The notes beneath the pieces were generated by a model. The model saw only the letters and a program-made list of their open reading frames with translations, ran no database searches and was not told the origin of the DNA. Made by a program: the position numbers and the translations under genes. From positions 1 to 64,000 of the forward strand of contig CALUVM010000007.1 of assembly GCA_944324255.1 (NCBI GenBank): a DNA stretch of 64,000 bases, read 5' to 3'. The stretch is from Candidatus Gastranaerophilales bacterium. Its GTDB lineage: Bacteria > Cyanobacteriota > Vampirovibrionia > Gastranaerophilales > Gastranaerophilaceae. Below, one piece after another: positions 8,716 through 16,194 of the stretch (position 1 is the first letter of the stretch; every line of letters starts with the position of its first letter).

Positions 8716-9259
8716 TAAAATACTTTTACATGCATGCTGCGGAATATGTTCAGGGTATCCCATTTCTTTTTTGAAAGAGGCGGGATATTCTCCTGTTGTA
8801 TATTTTTGTAATCCTAATCTTGATACCCGACAGGAGTTTGAAAGACGTTTAGAAGCTCAAAGAACTGTATGCGAACATTTCAAGGTTGAACTTATAGCAG
8901 ATGAATATAATCACCGGGAATATCTTGACTATGTAAAAGGTTTGGAAAATGAGCCTGAGCGTGGTCTGCGCTGCGATAAATGTTTTGAGCTCCGGTTGAG
9001 TAAAGCTTCTCAAAAAGCAAAAGAACTGGGGATTGAACTATTTACGACTTCTCTTGTGATCAGTCCTCATAAGAATTTTCAGAAAATTTCTCAAATTGCG
9101 GAATCAATAGCTAAAGAATCCGGTGTTAGATATTTTGCTCAGGATTTTAAGAAAAAAGACGGATTTTTAAAAACAAACAATATTTCAAAAGAATTGAAAA
9201 TATACAGACAAAATTATTGCGGATGCGAATTTGGAAGGAATAAACAGAATGGAATGTAA
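8696..9259 (+). CDS. queH: Epoxyqueuosine reductase QueH
   Basis: Carries out the last step of queuosine synthesis in tRNA, reducing epoxyqueuosine; it replaces QueG in many bacteria. This 187-aa protein has the signature HACCGIC with C14, C15 and C18, the YFCNPNL motif, CDKC at 93-96 and a C-terminal YCGCEFG. These cysteines are known to bind an iron-sulfur cluster and a second iron in the family. It starts inside the VKOR-DsbA gene and runs 11 bases into the next small gene. Other queuosine genes are not in the window. Confidence 0.93.
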   Translation: MEQKQNNKILLHACCGICSGYPISFLKEAGYSPVVYFCNPNLDTRQEFERRLEAQRTVCEHFKVELIADEYNHREYLDYVKGLENEPERGLRCDKCFELRLSKASQKAKELGIELFTTSLVISPHKNFQKISQIAESIAKESGVRYFAQDFKKKDGFLKTNNISKELKIYRQNYCGCEFGRNKQNGM

Positions 9260-9458
9260 AAAAGAAGAAAATTTACAAGAATGTACGTGTTCTGCTACTA
9301 CTTGTCAAAGAAGAGGCGTATGCTGTGATTGTGTGCGTTCACATAGAGAAAAAGGACAAATACCGGGATGTTTTTTCCCGAAAAGTGCAGAGCTTAAACA
9401 CGACCGTTCAATAGAATATTTTGTTGAAGTTTACTCAAAAATACTTAATAGAAATTAA
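9249..9458 (+). CDS. Cys-rich mini-protein (DUF6485-like)
   Basis: A 69-aa protein with seven cysteines arranged C-x9-C-x-C-x5-C-x6-C-C-x2-C and then a PGCFFP motif, a likely metal-binding fold. The arrangement resembles the DUF6485 family. The ATG at 9249 is preferred to an in-frame TTG at 9231 because GGAAGGAA ends 8 bases before it. It overlaps the queH stop by 11 bases, so translation is probably coupled. The function is unknown. Confidence 0.7.
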   Translation: MECKKEENLQECTCSATTCQRRGVCCDCVRSHREKGQIPGCFFPKSAELKHDRSIEYFVEVYSKILNRN

Positions 9459-9522
9459 TTAAAGGGTATGTATTTTTAAAATATTATGGTATTATATAAA
9501 AAGTAAATGAGAGGCTTTCTAA

Positions 9523-10365
9523 ATGGGCTATAAAATATTATCAAAAAAAGAGCTTTGTCCGAATCAATACGAGATGGTTATTGAGGCGCCTTTTGTTGTA
9601 AGAAATGCAAAGGCCGGACAATTTATTATTTTCAGAGCTGAGGAAAACGGAGAGAGAGTCCCTCTTACTATTGCTGATATTGATAAAGAAAAGGGCGCTC
9701 TTACTATTGTTTTTATGGCAGTAGGTTATTCTACAAAGAAACTCGCAGCCCTGAATGAGGGTGATGAGCTTGTTGATATTGTAGGACCTCTCGGACAGCC
9801 AACTCATATAAAGAATTACGGAACGGTTGTCTGTCTGGCAGGCGGTTACGGGGCAGCTCCTTGTTATCTTATAGCCAAAGCCTTTAAAGATGCCGGAAAT
9901 AAGGTGTATATGGTTATGGGTGCACGTACAAAGGAACTTATTTTCTGGGCAGATAAAATGAAAGATGCTTGTAATGAACTATTTATAACAACAGATGATG
10001 GCTCTATGGGTGAAAAAGGCTTTGTTACAGGAGTTCTGGAAAGAATTATTAAAACCGAGAAGGTCGATTATGCAATTGCTGTAGGTCCAATGCCAATGAT
10101 GAGAGCCGTTGCTGATATGACTCGTGATACTGGTATTTATACTGAAGCAAGTATGAATCCGATTATGGTTGATGGTACAGGAATGTGCGGTGCCTGCCGT
10201 GTAACGGTTGGCGGTGAAACCAAGTTCGCTTGCGTGGACGGACCGGATTTCAATGCTCATCTTATAGATTTCGATGAAGTTATCAATCGAACCAGGATAT
10301 ATAAAGACCAGGAACAAAAACGCAATGAAAATTGCAATTTATTTAAAATGGCTGATAGAATATAG
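9523..10365 (+). CDS. NfnA/PyrK-like FAD and [2Fe-2S] electron-transfer subunit
   Basis: A 280-aa ferredoxin-NADP reductase-type flavoprotein. An FAD-binding beta-barrel fills the first 95 residues and a NAD(P)-binding domain follows. The C-terminal [2Fe-2S] site has D217, C222, C225 and C237 in the DGTGMCGACR...FACVDGP pattern. This pattern is closer to the small subunit of NADH-dependent ferredoxin:NADP oxidoreductase (NfnA/SudB) than to PyrK. The usual NfnB/GltA-like large subunit is not adjacent; a 66-aa Cys-containing gene follows instead. Its partner and exact reaction are therefore open. Confidence 0.82.
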   Translation: MGYKILSKKELCPNQYEMVIEAPFVVRNAKAGQFIIFRAEENGERVPLTIADIDKEKGALTIVFMAVGYSTKKLAALNEGDELVDIVGPLGQPTHIKNYGTVVCLAGGYGAAPCYLIAKAFKDAGNKVYMVMGARTKELIFWADKMKDACNELFITTDDGSMGEKGFVTGVLERIIKTEKVDYAIAVGPMPMMRAVADMTRDTGIYTEASMNPIMVDGTGMCGACRVTVGGETKFACVDGPDFNAHLIDFDEVINRTRIYKDQEQKRNENCNLFKMADRI

Positions 10366-10378
10366 GAGATAATAAATA

Positions 10379-10579
10379 ATGGCACCACAAGAAAAAACAA
10401 TACCTTTATGCCCTCTTATGAGTGTAGGATCCCAGGTAGAAATAGTATGTATGCAGGAAAACTGTGCCTGGTATTTAAGGAATTACAAGATTTGTTCGGT
10501 GTACATGATGGCACACAATGCTATGCTTGATGTACAGGCAAAACAAGCTAAGGCAAGGCAAAGCCAGAATAACGGTTAA
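10379..10579 (+). CDS. Small Cys-containing protein of unknown function
   Basis: A 66-aa protein with cysteines in LCPLM, IVCMQENCAWYL and ICSVYM, followed by an Ala/Gln/Lys-rich helical tail. The Cys-x4-Cys-Ala-Trp spacing suggests metal binding. It follows the NfnA-like gene by 13 bases and is closed by a strong terminator, so it belongs to that operon. No family is recognised with certainty. Confidence 0.65.
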   Translation: MAPQEKTIPLCPLMSVGSQVEIVCMQENCAWYLRNYKICSVYMMAHNAMLDVQAKQAKARQSQNNG

Positions 10580-10585
10580 AAATAT

Positions 10586-10615
10586 AAAAAGCCGGATTAT
10601 ATCCGGCTTTTTGTT
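10586..10615 (+). terminator. Rho-independent terminator
   Basis: A perfect 12-bp stem (AAAAAGCCGGAT / ATCCGGCTTTTT, 10586-10612) with the loop TAT and a following T-run. It closes the operon from the NfnA-like gene. Confidence 0.9.
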
Positions 10616-10635
10616 TCACAAGTTGGGAGTTAATA

Positions 10636-11913
10636 ATGAAAAATACAGTTGTAATAGGCGCACAATGGGGTGATGAAGGAAAAGCTAAAATAACAGATTT
10701 GCTCGCAGAACAGTCTGATTTGATAATTCGTTATCAGGGCGGTTGTAATGCGGGGCATACGGTTGTAGCACAGGGTGAAACCTATAAATTCCATTTAATT
10801 CCGTCAGGGATATTGTATCAGGGAAAGATATGCTTTATAGGTGCCGGAACTGTTATTCATCCAGATTCTTTTGAAAAGGAAATTACTACTCTGAAATCAC
10901 AAGGGGTAAATCTTTCCGGTTTAAAGATTTCTCCACTTGCATCAATCACTCTTCCTTATCATATAGAAATTGACGGCTGGAGTGAAAATAATTCAGGTAA
11001 GGGTAAGATAGGAACCACAAAAAGAGGTATCGGACCGACATACTCGGATAAAGCTGCCAGATGTGTACTAAAGATACAGGATTTATATTCTTTTGAAGCT
11101 TTGAGTGAAAAACTTGATATGATTTTACCTCTTAAAAATAAAACTCTGGAAAAAGTATATGGAATAGAGCCGTATACAAAAGAATGCTTAACTTCATTAT
11201 GCGAAAAGTATGCGGAATTATTCAAGCCGTATGTATGCTTTGAGTGGCAGGATATGCTAAGACGTTATAGTGATAAAACAATACTTTTTGAGGGTGCTCA
11301 GGGAGTTATGTTGGATGTTGATTACGGAACCTACCCGTTTGTAACCAGTTCAAATCCTATAGGCGGCGGGGCTGCAACCGGAAGCGGGTATGGTCCTTGT
11401 ATGATACAAGAAGTTGTCGGTGTTTCAAAAGCATATGTTACAAGAGTCGGCGAAGGTCCTTTTGTAACAGAATTAACTGATGAAACAGGAAAGAAAATTC
11501 AAAATATCGGGCATGAATTTGGTGTTACAACGGGACGACCGAGAAGGTGCGGCTGGTTTGATGCCGTAATTATGAAATACGCTGTTCTTGTAGGCGGAAT
11601 TACAAAAGTTGCTCTTACAAAAATTGATGTATTTGACACTTTTGATGAAATAAAGATTTGTGTTGCGTATAAAGATTGCAGGAATGATAAAGTTTATACT
11701 ACTTATCCGACTGATGTCTTTATTCATAAATATTTAGAACCTGTTTATGAAACATTACCGGGATGGAAAACAACTCTCAGTGATATTAGAAAGTACGAGG
11801 ATTTACCGGAAAACACTAAGAAATACATCTCAAAAGTGGAGGATTTAATAGGAGCACCGGTCGGTATAATAAGCGTCGGACCTGACAGGGAACAAACCAT
11901 AATGATTGAATGA
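10636..11913 (+). CDS. purA: Adenylosuccinate synthetase
   Basis: Converts IMP and aspartate to adenylosuccinate with GTP in purine synthesis. The 425-aa length is standard. The P-loop-like segment WGDEGKAKITD at residues 11-21 has Ala where most family members have Gly (GKGK). NAGHTV, TTKRGIGPTYSDK and TTGRPRRCGWFD are conserved family motifs. It lies 24 bases after the upstream terminator hairpin and so should have its own promoter. The call is secure. Confidence 0.97.
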   Translation: MKNTVVIGAQWGDEGKAKITDLLAEQSDLIIRYQGGCNAGHTVVAQGETYKFHLIPSGILYQGKICFIGAGTVIHPDSFEKEITTLKSQGVNLSGLKISPLASITLPYHIEIDGWSENNSGKGKIGTTKRGIGPTYSDKAARCVLKIQDLYSFEALSEKLDMILPLKNKTLEKVYGIEPYTKECLTSLCEKYAELFKPYVCFEWQDMLRRYSDKTILFEGAQGVMLDVDYGTYPFVTSSNPIGGGAATGSGYGPCMIQEVVGVSKAYVTRVGEGPFVTELTDETGKKIQNIGHEFGVTTGRPRRCGWFDAVIMKYAVLVGGITKVALTKIDVFDTFDEIKICVAYKDCRNDKVYTTYPTDVFIHKYLEPVYETLPGWKTTLSDIRKYEDLPENTKKYISKVEDLIGAPVGIISVGPDREQTIMIE

Positions 11914-11930
11914 TAATTATTATGTCTGGC

Positions 11931-11958
11931 TTGATTTTTGGAATAAATCAATTAAAAT
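11931..11958 (+). promoter_or_regulatory. Promoter placing the transcript start at the start codon
   Basis: TTGATT (11931-11936), a 16-base spacer and TAAAAT (11953-11958), then only 6 bases to the ATG at 11965. The predicted mRNA would begin at or next to the start codon. The -35 box is also one arm of a small inverted repeat (TTGATTT / AAATCAA). Confidence 0.6.
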
Positions 11959-11964
11959 AGTTGT

Positions 11965-12663
11965 ATGTTAAAGAAAAGTTTATTATGTTTGGCTTTGATT
12001 GCGGTTTTGCCTGTGTTTGCGGACTACCAGCCTCTTTCTGACGAACCTATTAACAGTCCGGAAGAGTTTGAGCAAATGCAAAATACTGAAGAGCAAAACT
12101 TGGATTCTCCGGAATTTGAATATCCGGTTTCGACGCCGGCAGAACCTGTTGAGGTGAAGCCGACTAAAAATTATGCTCAAATATATAACGATTTGCAGCC
12201 GGCGGATTTTTCTTATCTGCACGATATGGATCCGGATCAATATTATGATATAAAAGATGCAAGCTGGTCCCCGTATCCGCTGTTAAGGCTAAATTCCTAT
12301 ATTTATTTTAAAAATATTGCGATTGAACCCGGATATTACCTGCTTACTCCAAGAGAACATGAAGGAAAATGGTATCTTTTATTCAAGCAGAACGGGAAAG
12401 TGAACTATATTATTCCTGTATATGAACGGGACATAACTCCGGAATTTTTCTATGACGAACATATTCCGCAGCCAAGACTAACCTGGGCACAAAAGGTTCA
12501 TACGGGAATCCTTGATTTTCTCGGTAATTTCAAAAGTACTAAGAGAAAAACTCCGATACAGTCATATATGGAAATAAATGATTTAGAGAATTTTTTTGTT
12601 TCAATTATTGTCTATTACGGTTCACATAAATATTACACAATCTTTAGAACAATAAGGTTGTAA
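11965..12663 (+). CDS. Exported protein of unknown function
   Basis: A 232-aa protein with a signal peptide (residues 1-19, cleavage after VFA). An acidic low-complexity stretch rich in Glu and Pro follows, then a beta-rich domain from about residue 95 that contains LTPREHEGKWYLLFKQNGK. There is no ribosome site; the -10 box is 6 bases before the ATG, which suggests leaderless translation. I do not recognise a family. It is the last gene before a 185-base intergenic stretch. Confidence 0.7.
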   Translation: MLKKSLLCLALIAVLPVFADYQPLSDEPINSPEEFEQMQNTEEQNLDSPEFEYPVSTPAEPVEVKPTKNYAQIYNDLQPADFSYLHDMDPDQYYDIKDASWSPYPLLRLNSYIYFKNIAIEPGYYLLTPREHEGKWYLLFKQNGKVNYIIPVYERDITPEFFYDEHIPQPRLTWAQKVHTGILDFLGNFKSTKRKTPIQSYMEINDLENFFVSIIVYYGSHKYYTIFRTIRL

Positions 12664-12748
12664 TAGCCTGTTTTTCTAAGTTTTGAATTCTTTGTTCAAC
12701 AAGGTTTGTTTAGAATTATTAACAAACTTGAGTTTTTTTCTTCAATTT

Positions 12749-12819
12749 GTTACAATTCTTAATAAATCATGGCAAAAAAAGCAATTTTTCGGAGATTAAA
12801 TACTTTATATATACATAAG
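12749..12819 (+). promoter_or_regulatory. AT-rich promoter-like element (copy 3)
   Basis: Blocks GTTACAA (12749), TTCTTAATA, AAAAAAAGCAATTTTT and TACTTTATATATACATAAG (12801-12819). Spacing from the first to the last block is 45 bases, the same as at the left edge of the window. A GAGAGGCTTAA ribosome-site leader starts exactly 20 bases after the TATATATA block, identical to the minus-strand copy near 17.98 kb. Confidence 0.6.
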
Positions 12820-12848
12820 AGATATTTAATCAAGAGAGGCTTAATTTT

Positions 12849-13019
12849 ATGACAAATGAACAAAGAGCTAGATTTACGGTTATTACTAATACGGAGCTGT
12901 CACGAGCGCCCGAAAAAGAACGAACCAGAGGTTATCATACCAATCCTTTCTATGAGAAACTTGTAAAATTTGCCAACGAAGAACGTAGACGATTTACGGT
13001 CGAGGACTTGTTGCGATAA
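12849..13019 (+). CDS. Small basic protein of 56 aa
   Basis: This ORF was found by reading the sequence. It starts MTNEQRARFTVITNTELS and ends RRRFTVEDLLR, with a high charge density (many Arg and Glu), and looks soluble. GAGAGG lies 9 bases before the ATG. Its TAA is followed at once by the ATG of the next gene (TAAATG), so the two are coupled. It has no recognisable domain. A dedicated promoter element shared with other small genes supports it being real. Confidence 0.6.
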   Translation: MTNEQRARFTVITNTELSRAPEKERTRGYHTNPFYEKLVKFANEERRRFTVEDLLR

Positions 13020-13526
13020 ATGTATCAAATAAAAAACAGGATATATCCGGATTTTGATAAGACTCAAAAAAGCGGGGTCTGTAACTATCTGAGAGCTCTT
13101 GTTAAACAGAATTTAAACCTTAGTTATTCGGAAATTTTGAATAAGTTTGTAGATGATGAAAAATATTATCTGGAACTTAACACTTCAAGATTTCCGTTTT
13201 TGGCTGATTTTATTGATAGTAAAGAATTTTTAAAAGACACTGAAGATTATATAAAAGAGTGTATAAAATATTATGAATATAAAGAAAGACAGCGACCTAT
13301 TATTGAGGCTAACAAAGCTTTTGAAAAAAAGAAACGTAAATTCTTGCAAGAAGTAAAGATGTCAAAAGAAAAACCGACTAAAAAGCAGCTTTATTATTAT
13401 GACAGGTTGTGTAAAAAATATTCTATAGAGAAAAAGAAGGTGGAAGAATTATCCAGGCTGGATTTAAGAGATGAAATAGAGAGAATACTTAATGAACATT
13501 CAGACGATTACAAAAATATTGATTGA
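13020..13526 (+). CDS. Unknown charged helical protein
   Basis: A 168-aa cytoplasmic protein, very rich in Lys, Glu and Tyr, with predicted long helices. A Lys-rich segment (KKKRKFLQEVKMSKEKPTKK) lies at about 103-122. No known domain is recognised. It starts directly after the 56-aa ORF and overlaps prmC by 35 bases, so it is probably translated from the same mRNA. Nucleic-acid binding is a guess from its charge only. Confidence 0.6.
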   Translation: MYQIKNRIYPDFDKTQKSGVCNYLRALVKQNLNLSYSEILNKFVDDEKYYLELNTSRFPFLADFIDSKEFLKDTEDYIKECIKYYEYKERQRPIIEANKAFEKKKRKFLQEVKMSKEKPTKKQLYYYDRLCKKYSIEKKKVEELSRLDLRDEIERILNEHSDDYKNID

Positions 13527-14316
13527 TGCCGGTATAGAAGAGAACGAAGCAAAAAAAGAGATAAAAATGCTGCTTGAACATTTTTCTAATTATACTGAAT
13601 TGGATAGGGCAAAGGGAATTGTTCTGCCTGAGGACGAGCTGCTCAAACTTGAACAAAAGGCAAAACTCCGTGCTGAAACAAGGCTGCCGGTTCAGTATAT
13701 TATAGGGGAAGCCTATTTTATGGGTGAATTTTTTAAAGTATCACCTGCTGTTTTAATTCCGAGAGATGAAACCGAAATTCTTGTAAGAGAAGCACTTAGA
13801 ATTATTAAAGAAAATGATTTTAAGGCTGTACTTGATATAGGAACAGGTTCGGGGTGCATAGCGTGTACGATTGCGAAACAAACTAATGCAGTTGTTCTGG
13901 GAGTTGATATTTCGTCGGATGCTTTAAGGATTGCACTGGATAATGTAACAAAATTGGGAATAAATAATAGAGCTGTATTTAGAAAATCGGATTTATATGA
14001 AAAGGTAAGGAATGACGAAAAATTTGATGTTATAATATCAAATCCTCCGTACATTCCTTTCGGAACATTTGTAGAGCCTGAAATTATGCATGAACCAAAG
14101 GAAGCTTTGTTTTGCGGAGAAAACGGGTTAAAATTCTATCGTGAAATTATAGAGCAGTCACCTGAGTATTTGAATAATGGCGGATATTTGATGTTTGAGC
14201 TAGGATTAGGTGAGTCTGATACAGTTTGCGCAATGATGGAAAAAGATTTTAGTGAAATATCTATAATTAAAGATTTAGCAGGCATTGAGAGAGTTATAAG
14301 CGGTAGAATCAGATAA
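13492..14316 (+). CDS. prmC: Release factor glutamine methyltransferase
   Basis: Methylates the Gln of the GGQ motif in peptide release factors RF1 and RF2. The 274-aa length is typical. The SAM-binding motif DIGTGSGC is at residues 115-122 and the catalytic NPPY at 184-187. The N-terminal helical domain, including the LPVQYIIGEAYF segment, is present. The start at 13492 lies within the preceding ORF; prfA, its usual neighbour, is not here. Confidence 0.92.
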   Translation: MNIQTITKILIDAGIEENEAKKEIKMLLEHFSNYTELDRAKGIVLPEDELLKLEQKAKLRAETRLPVQYIIGEAYFMGEFFKVSPAVLIPRDETEILVREALRIIKENDFKAVLDIGTGSGCIACTIAKQTNAVVLGVDISSDALRIALDNVTKLGINNRAVFRKSDLYEKVRNDEKFDVIISNPPYIPFGTFVEPEIMHEPKEALFCGENGLKFYREIIEQSPEYLNNGGYLMFELGLGESDTVCAMMEKDFSEISIIKDLAGIERVISGRIR

Positions 14317-14385
14317 AAGGCAGTTACTATTATATTGTATCGATATAACAGATAGAAATCTCAATAATAAGAATAATTTTTCTAC

Positions 14386-14414
14386 TTGCAAAAATAAAGA
14401 AATTCTATTAAGAT
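14386..14414 (+). promoter_or_regulatory. Sigma-70-type promoter of rpaB
   Basis: TTGCAA (14386-14391), a 17-base spacer and TAAGAT (14409-14414) in an AT-rich intergenic stretch, followed by a leader of about 60 bases ending in AAAGGTGG before the ATG at 14480. Confidence 0.6.
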
Positions 14415-14479
14415 ATATGTATTAATATTAAGAAATAAAAAATTTTGTAAAAGAATATAAACTAACTAAAGGTGGTAGC

Positions 14480-15265
14480 ATGGCTGAAAATGAAGAATTA
14501 CAGGAGATGGGCGAAGGTGAAACCCGCCAGAAGATTTTGGTTGCTGATGATGAAGCAAGTATAAGAAGAATCTTAGAAACTCGTCTTAAAATGGTTGGAT
14601 ACGATGTAGTTGTAGCAGAAGACGGCGAAGAAGCTGTTGAAGTTTTCAACAAAACAAATCCTGACTTAGTTGTTCTGGATGTTATGATGCCAAAAATGGA
14701 CGGTTATGGTGTAACAAGAGAAATAAGAAGAACTTCAGATGTCCCGATTATTATATTAACAGCTCTGGGAGATGTTTCAGAAAGAATTACAGGATTGGAG
14801 TTAGGTGCTGATGATTATGTAATTAAACCTTTCAGCCCTAAAGAATTAGAAGCAAGAGTTAAGGCTGTATTAAGAAGAACGATAAGTAAGGATGTAATTA
14901 TCCCGACTTCATCTTCAAGCGGAGCTCCTGCCGCTAATGGAAAAAATTCTAAGAATATTATAACAACAGGCTGTATAAAAATTGATACGGCAAGACGTCA
15001 GGTATTCAGAAAGAATGAAAGAATCAGATTAACAGGAATGGAATTCAGCTTGTTAGAATTATTAGTAAACAATTCAGGACAGGCATATTCGAGAAATGAA
15101 ATTTTGCAGCATGTATGGTCATATCCTGCAGATCATAGAATTGATACAAGGGTAGTAGATGTACATATTTCAAGATTACGTTCAAAATTGGAAACAGACC
15201 CGACGAATCCGGAATTAATATTAACAGCTCGTGGAATCGGATATATGTTCCAGAGAATAAATTAA
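14480..15265 (+). CDS. rpaB: OmpR-family response regulator of the RpaB (ycf27) type
   Basis: A DNA-binding response regulator. The receiver domain (residues 18-135) has the acidic pair in VADDEAS, the phosphoacceptor D67 in VVLDVMM and K116 in VIKPFSP. The C-terminal winged-helix domain ends RVVDVHISRLRSKLE...ELILTARGIGYMFQRI, which closely matches cyanobacterial RpaB, the essential regulator of stress and light responses paired with the kinase NblS. The linker carries a Ser-rich stretch. AAAGGTGG precedes the ATG. No kinase gene is adjacent, as is usual for rpaB. Its presence in a lineage without photosynthesis genes is the main taxonomic clue. Confidence 0.88.
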   Translation: MAENEELQEMGEGETRQKILVADDEASIRRILETRLKMVGYDVVVAEDGEEAVEVFNKTNPDLVVLDVMMPKMDGYGVTREIRRTSDVPIIILTALGDVSERITGLELGADDYVIKPFSPKELEARVKAVLRRTISKDVIIPTSSSSGAPAANGKNSKNIITTGCIKIDTARRQVFRKNERIRLTGMEFSLLELLVNNSGQAYSRNEILQHVWSYPADHRIDTRVVDVHISRLRSKLETDPTNPELILTARGIGYMFQRIN

Positions 15266-15279
15266 TAAAAATATTTGCA

Positions 15280-15315
15280 AAGAGGCGGGATGCAACTTGT
15301 ATCCCGCCTCTTGCT
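15280..15315 (+). terminator. Terminator-like hairpin after rpaB
   Basis: An 11-bp stem, AGAGGCGGGAT / ATCCCGCCTCT (15281-15291 and 15301-15311), with a 9-base loop lies 15 bases after the rpaB stop. The T-run is weak (TGCTTTATA). Confidence 0.7.
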
Positions 15316-15357
15316 TTATAATATTTATTTGATATACTAAATCTTGTCGGAATATAT

Positions 15358-15434
15358 GGCGCCTGTCGTCAAGCGGTTAAGACCTCGGATTGTGGTTCCG
15401 ATATGCATGGGTTCGAATCCCATCAGGCGCCCCA
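15358..15434 (+). tRNA. tRNA-His (anticodon GTG)
   Basis: A full cloverleaf. The acceptor stem is GCGCCTG / CAGGCGC with the extra 5' G at 15358 facing C73 at 15431, the hallmark of tRNA-His. The D arm is GTC...GAC, the anticodon arm is TCGGA-TTGTGGT-TCCGA, and the T arm has GGGTTCGAATCCC. The 3' CCA is encoded (15432-15434). Confidence 0.97.
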
Positions 15435-15444
15435 TTTTTAAGAG

Positions 15445-15464
15445 CTCCCGAAAGGGAGTTTTTT
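15445..15464 (+). terminator. Rho-independent terminator of tRNA-His
   Basis: CTCCC-GAAA-GGGAG followed by six T, 10 bases after the tRNA. Confidence 0.88.
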
Positions 15465-15484
15465 AATGCGCATGATGAGGATGA

Positions 15485-15517
15485 GAACCCATCAAGGCGC
15501 AGCCTTTAAAAGGGTTC
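15485..15517 (+). repeat. tRNA-tail-like fragment in a hairpin
   Basis: A 13-base sequence CCCATCAAGGCGC (15488-15500) nearly repeats the tRNA-His 3' end CCCATCAGGCGC, 70 bases downstream of it. It sits in an inverted repeat GAACCC / GGGTTC with an inner AAGGC / GCCTT stem. It could be a remnant of tRNA-targeted integration or an unrelated structured RNA. Confidence 0.35.
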
Positions 15518-15583
15518 GTAAGGAATCTTTTTTGATTTTATAATACGGTAGCATAAAGTTTTAGAAGAGTTTCTTCTAGAATT

Positions 15584-16183
15584 TTATCTGGAAAAAATTT
15601 GGCTTTTAATCTCTTCCAAATCGTTAATAACTTTTTCTTTTAGATTAGCGGTTATTCTTCGATAGATGTTTTCTAATGCAGCTAAGAAGTTTGAATCAGT
15701 TTTAGGGTCTATTTTGTGGAGTTCATCTATTTCATTTTGTATCCAGGGAATTTCGTCAGAATCTATCTGTTGAAATCTAACATCGTTAAGTTCGACTAAA
15801 GGTTTCTTGATTCCAGCTTGTTTTGCAAGAGCTGCGATTTGAAGTTTAGTACCGTTTCCGTGAAAAATCTGTTCAATTTTATTAGGTTCAAGGTTGTAAT
15901 CCCAGTTAGAATTACCAATTTCACTTAGGCTGGAATTGATTGTTAATATTGCATTCCCGTCCCGGTATTCATTAAATTCCAGGAACCTTATTTTCCCGTC
16001 ATTTAAAATAGCATTCAGATTTTTGGCAAAAAGTTTTCCTTCAAGCCGGCTTGCTTTTTCGTTATATTTAAGATTGCTTATAGTTGTTTCCAGCGTTTTT
16101 CTCAAAACAGGGGTCGGTTGGATAATAGATTTAAAGGTCAGTCTGCTATGGACAGAACTATTATTAATTGGTTGAATCATCAT
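15584..16183 (-). CDS. Unknown protein with N-terminal MMIQP segment
   Basis: A 199-aa soluble-looking protein starting MMIQPINNSSVHSRLTFKS. It has no signal peptide or membrane segment, a mixed alpha/beta middle and a helical C-terminus. The opening M-x-I-Q-P...N-N followed by F-K-S resembles the start of the protein at 6483-7085. AGGAG precedes the ATG pair. It lies 11 bases after the TPR gene on the same strand and is probably co-transcribed with it. Function unknown. Confidence 0.6.
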   Translation of the reverse strand: MMIQPINNSSVHSRLTFKSIIQPTPVLRKTLETTISNLKYNEKASRLEGKLFAKNLNAILNDGKIRFLEFNEYRDGNAILTINSSLSEIGNSNWDYNLEPNKIEQIFHGNGTKLQIAALAKQAGIKKPLVELNDVRFQQIDSDEIPWIQNEIDELHKIDPKTDSNFLAALENIYRRITANLKEKVINDLEEIKSQIFSR

Positions 16184-16194
16184 AGACTTACTCC

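Noticed and set aside
9523-10365. PyrK of a dihydroorotate dehydrogenase
   Set aside because: No pyrD is adjacent, and the cluster sequence DGTGMCGACR followed by FACVDGP is more like NfnA/SudB.
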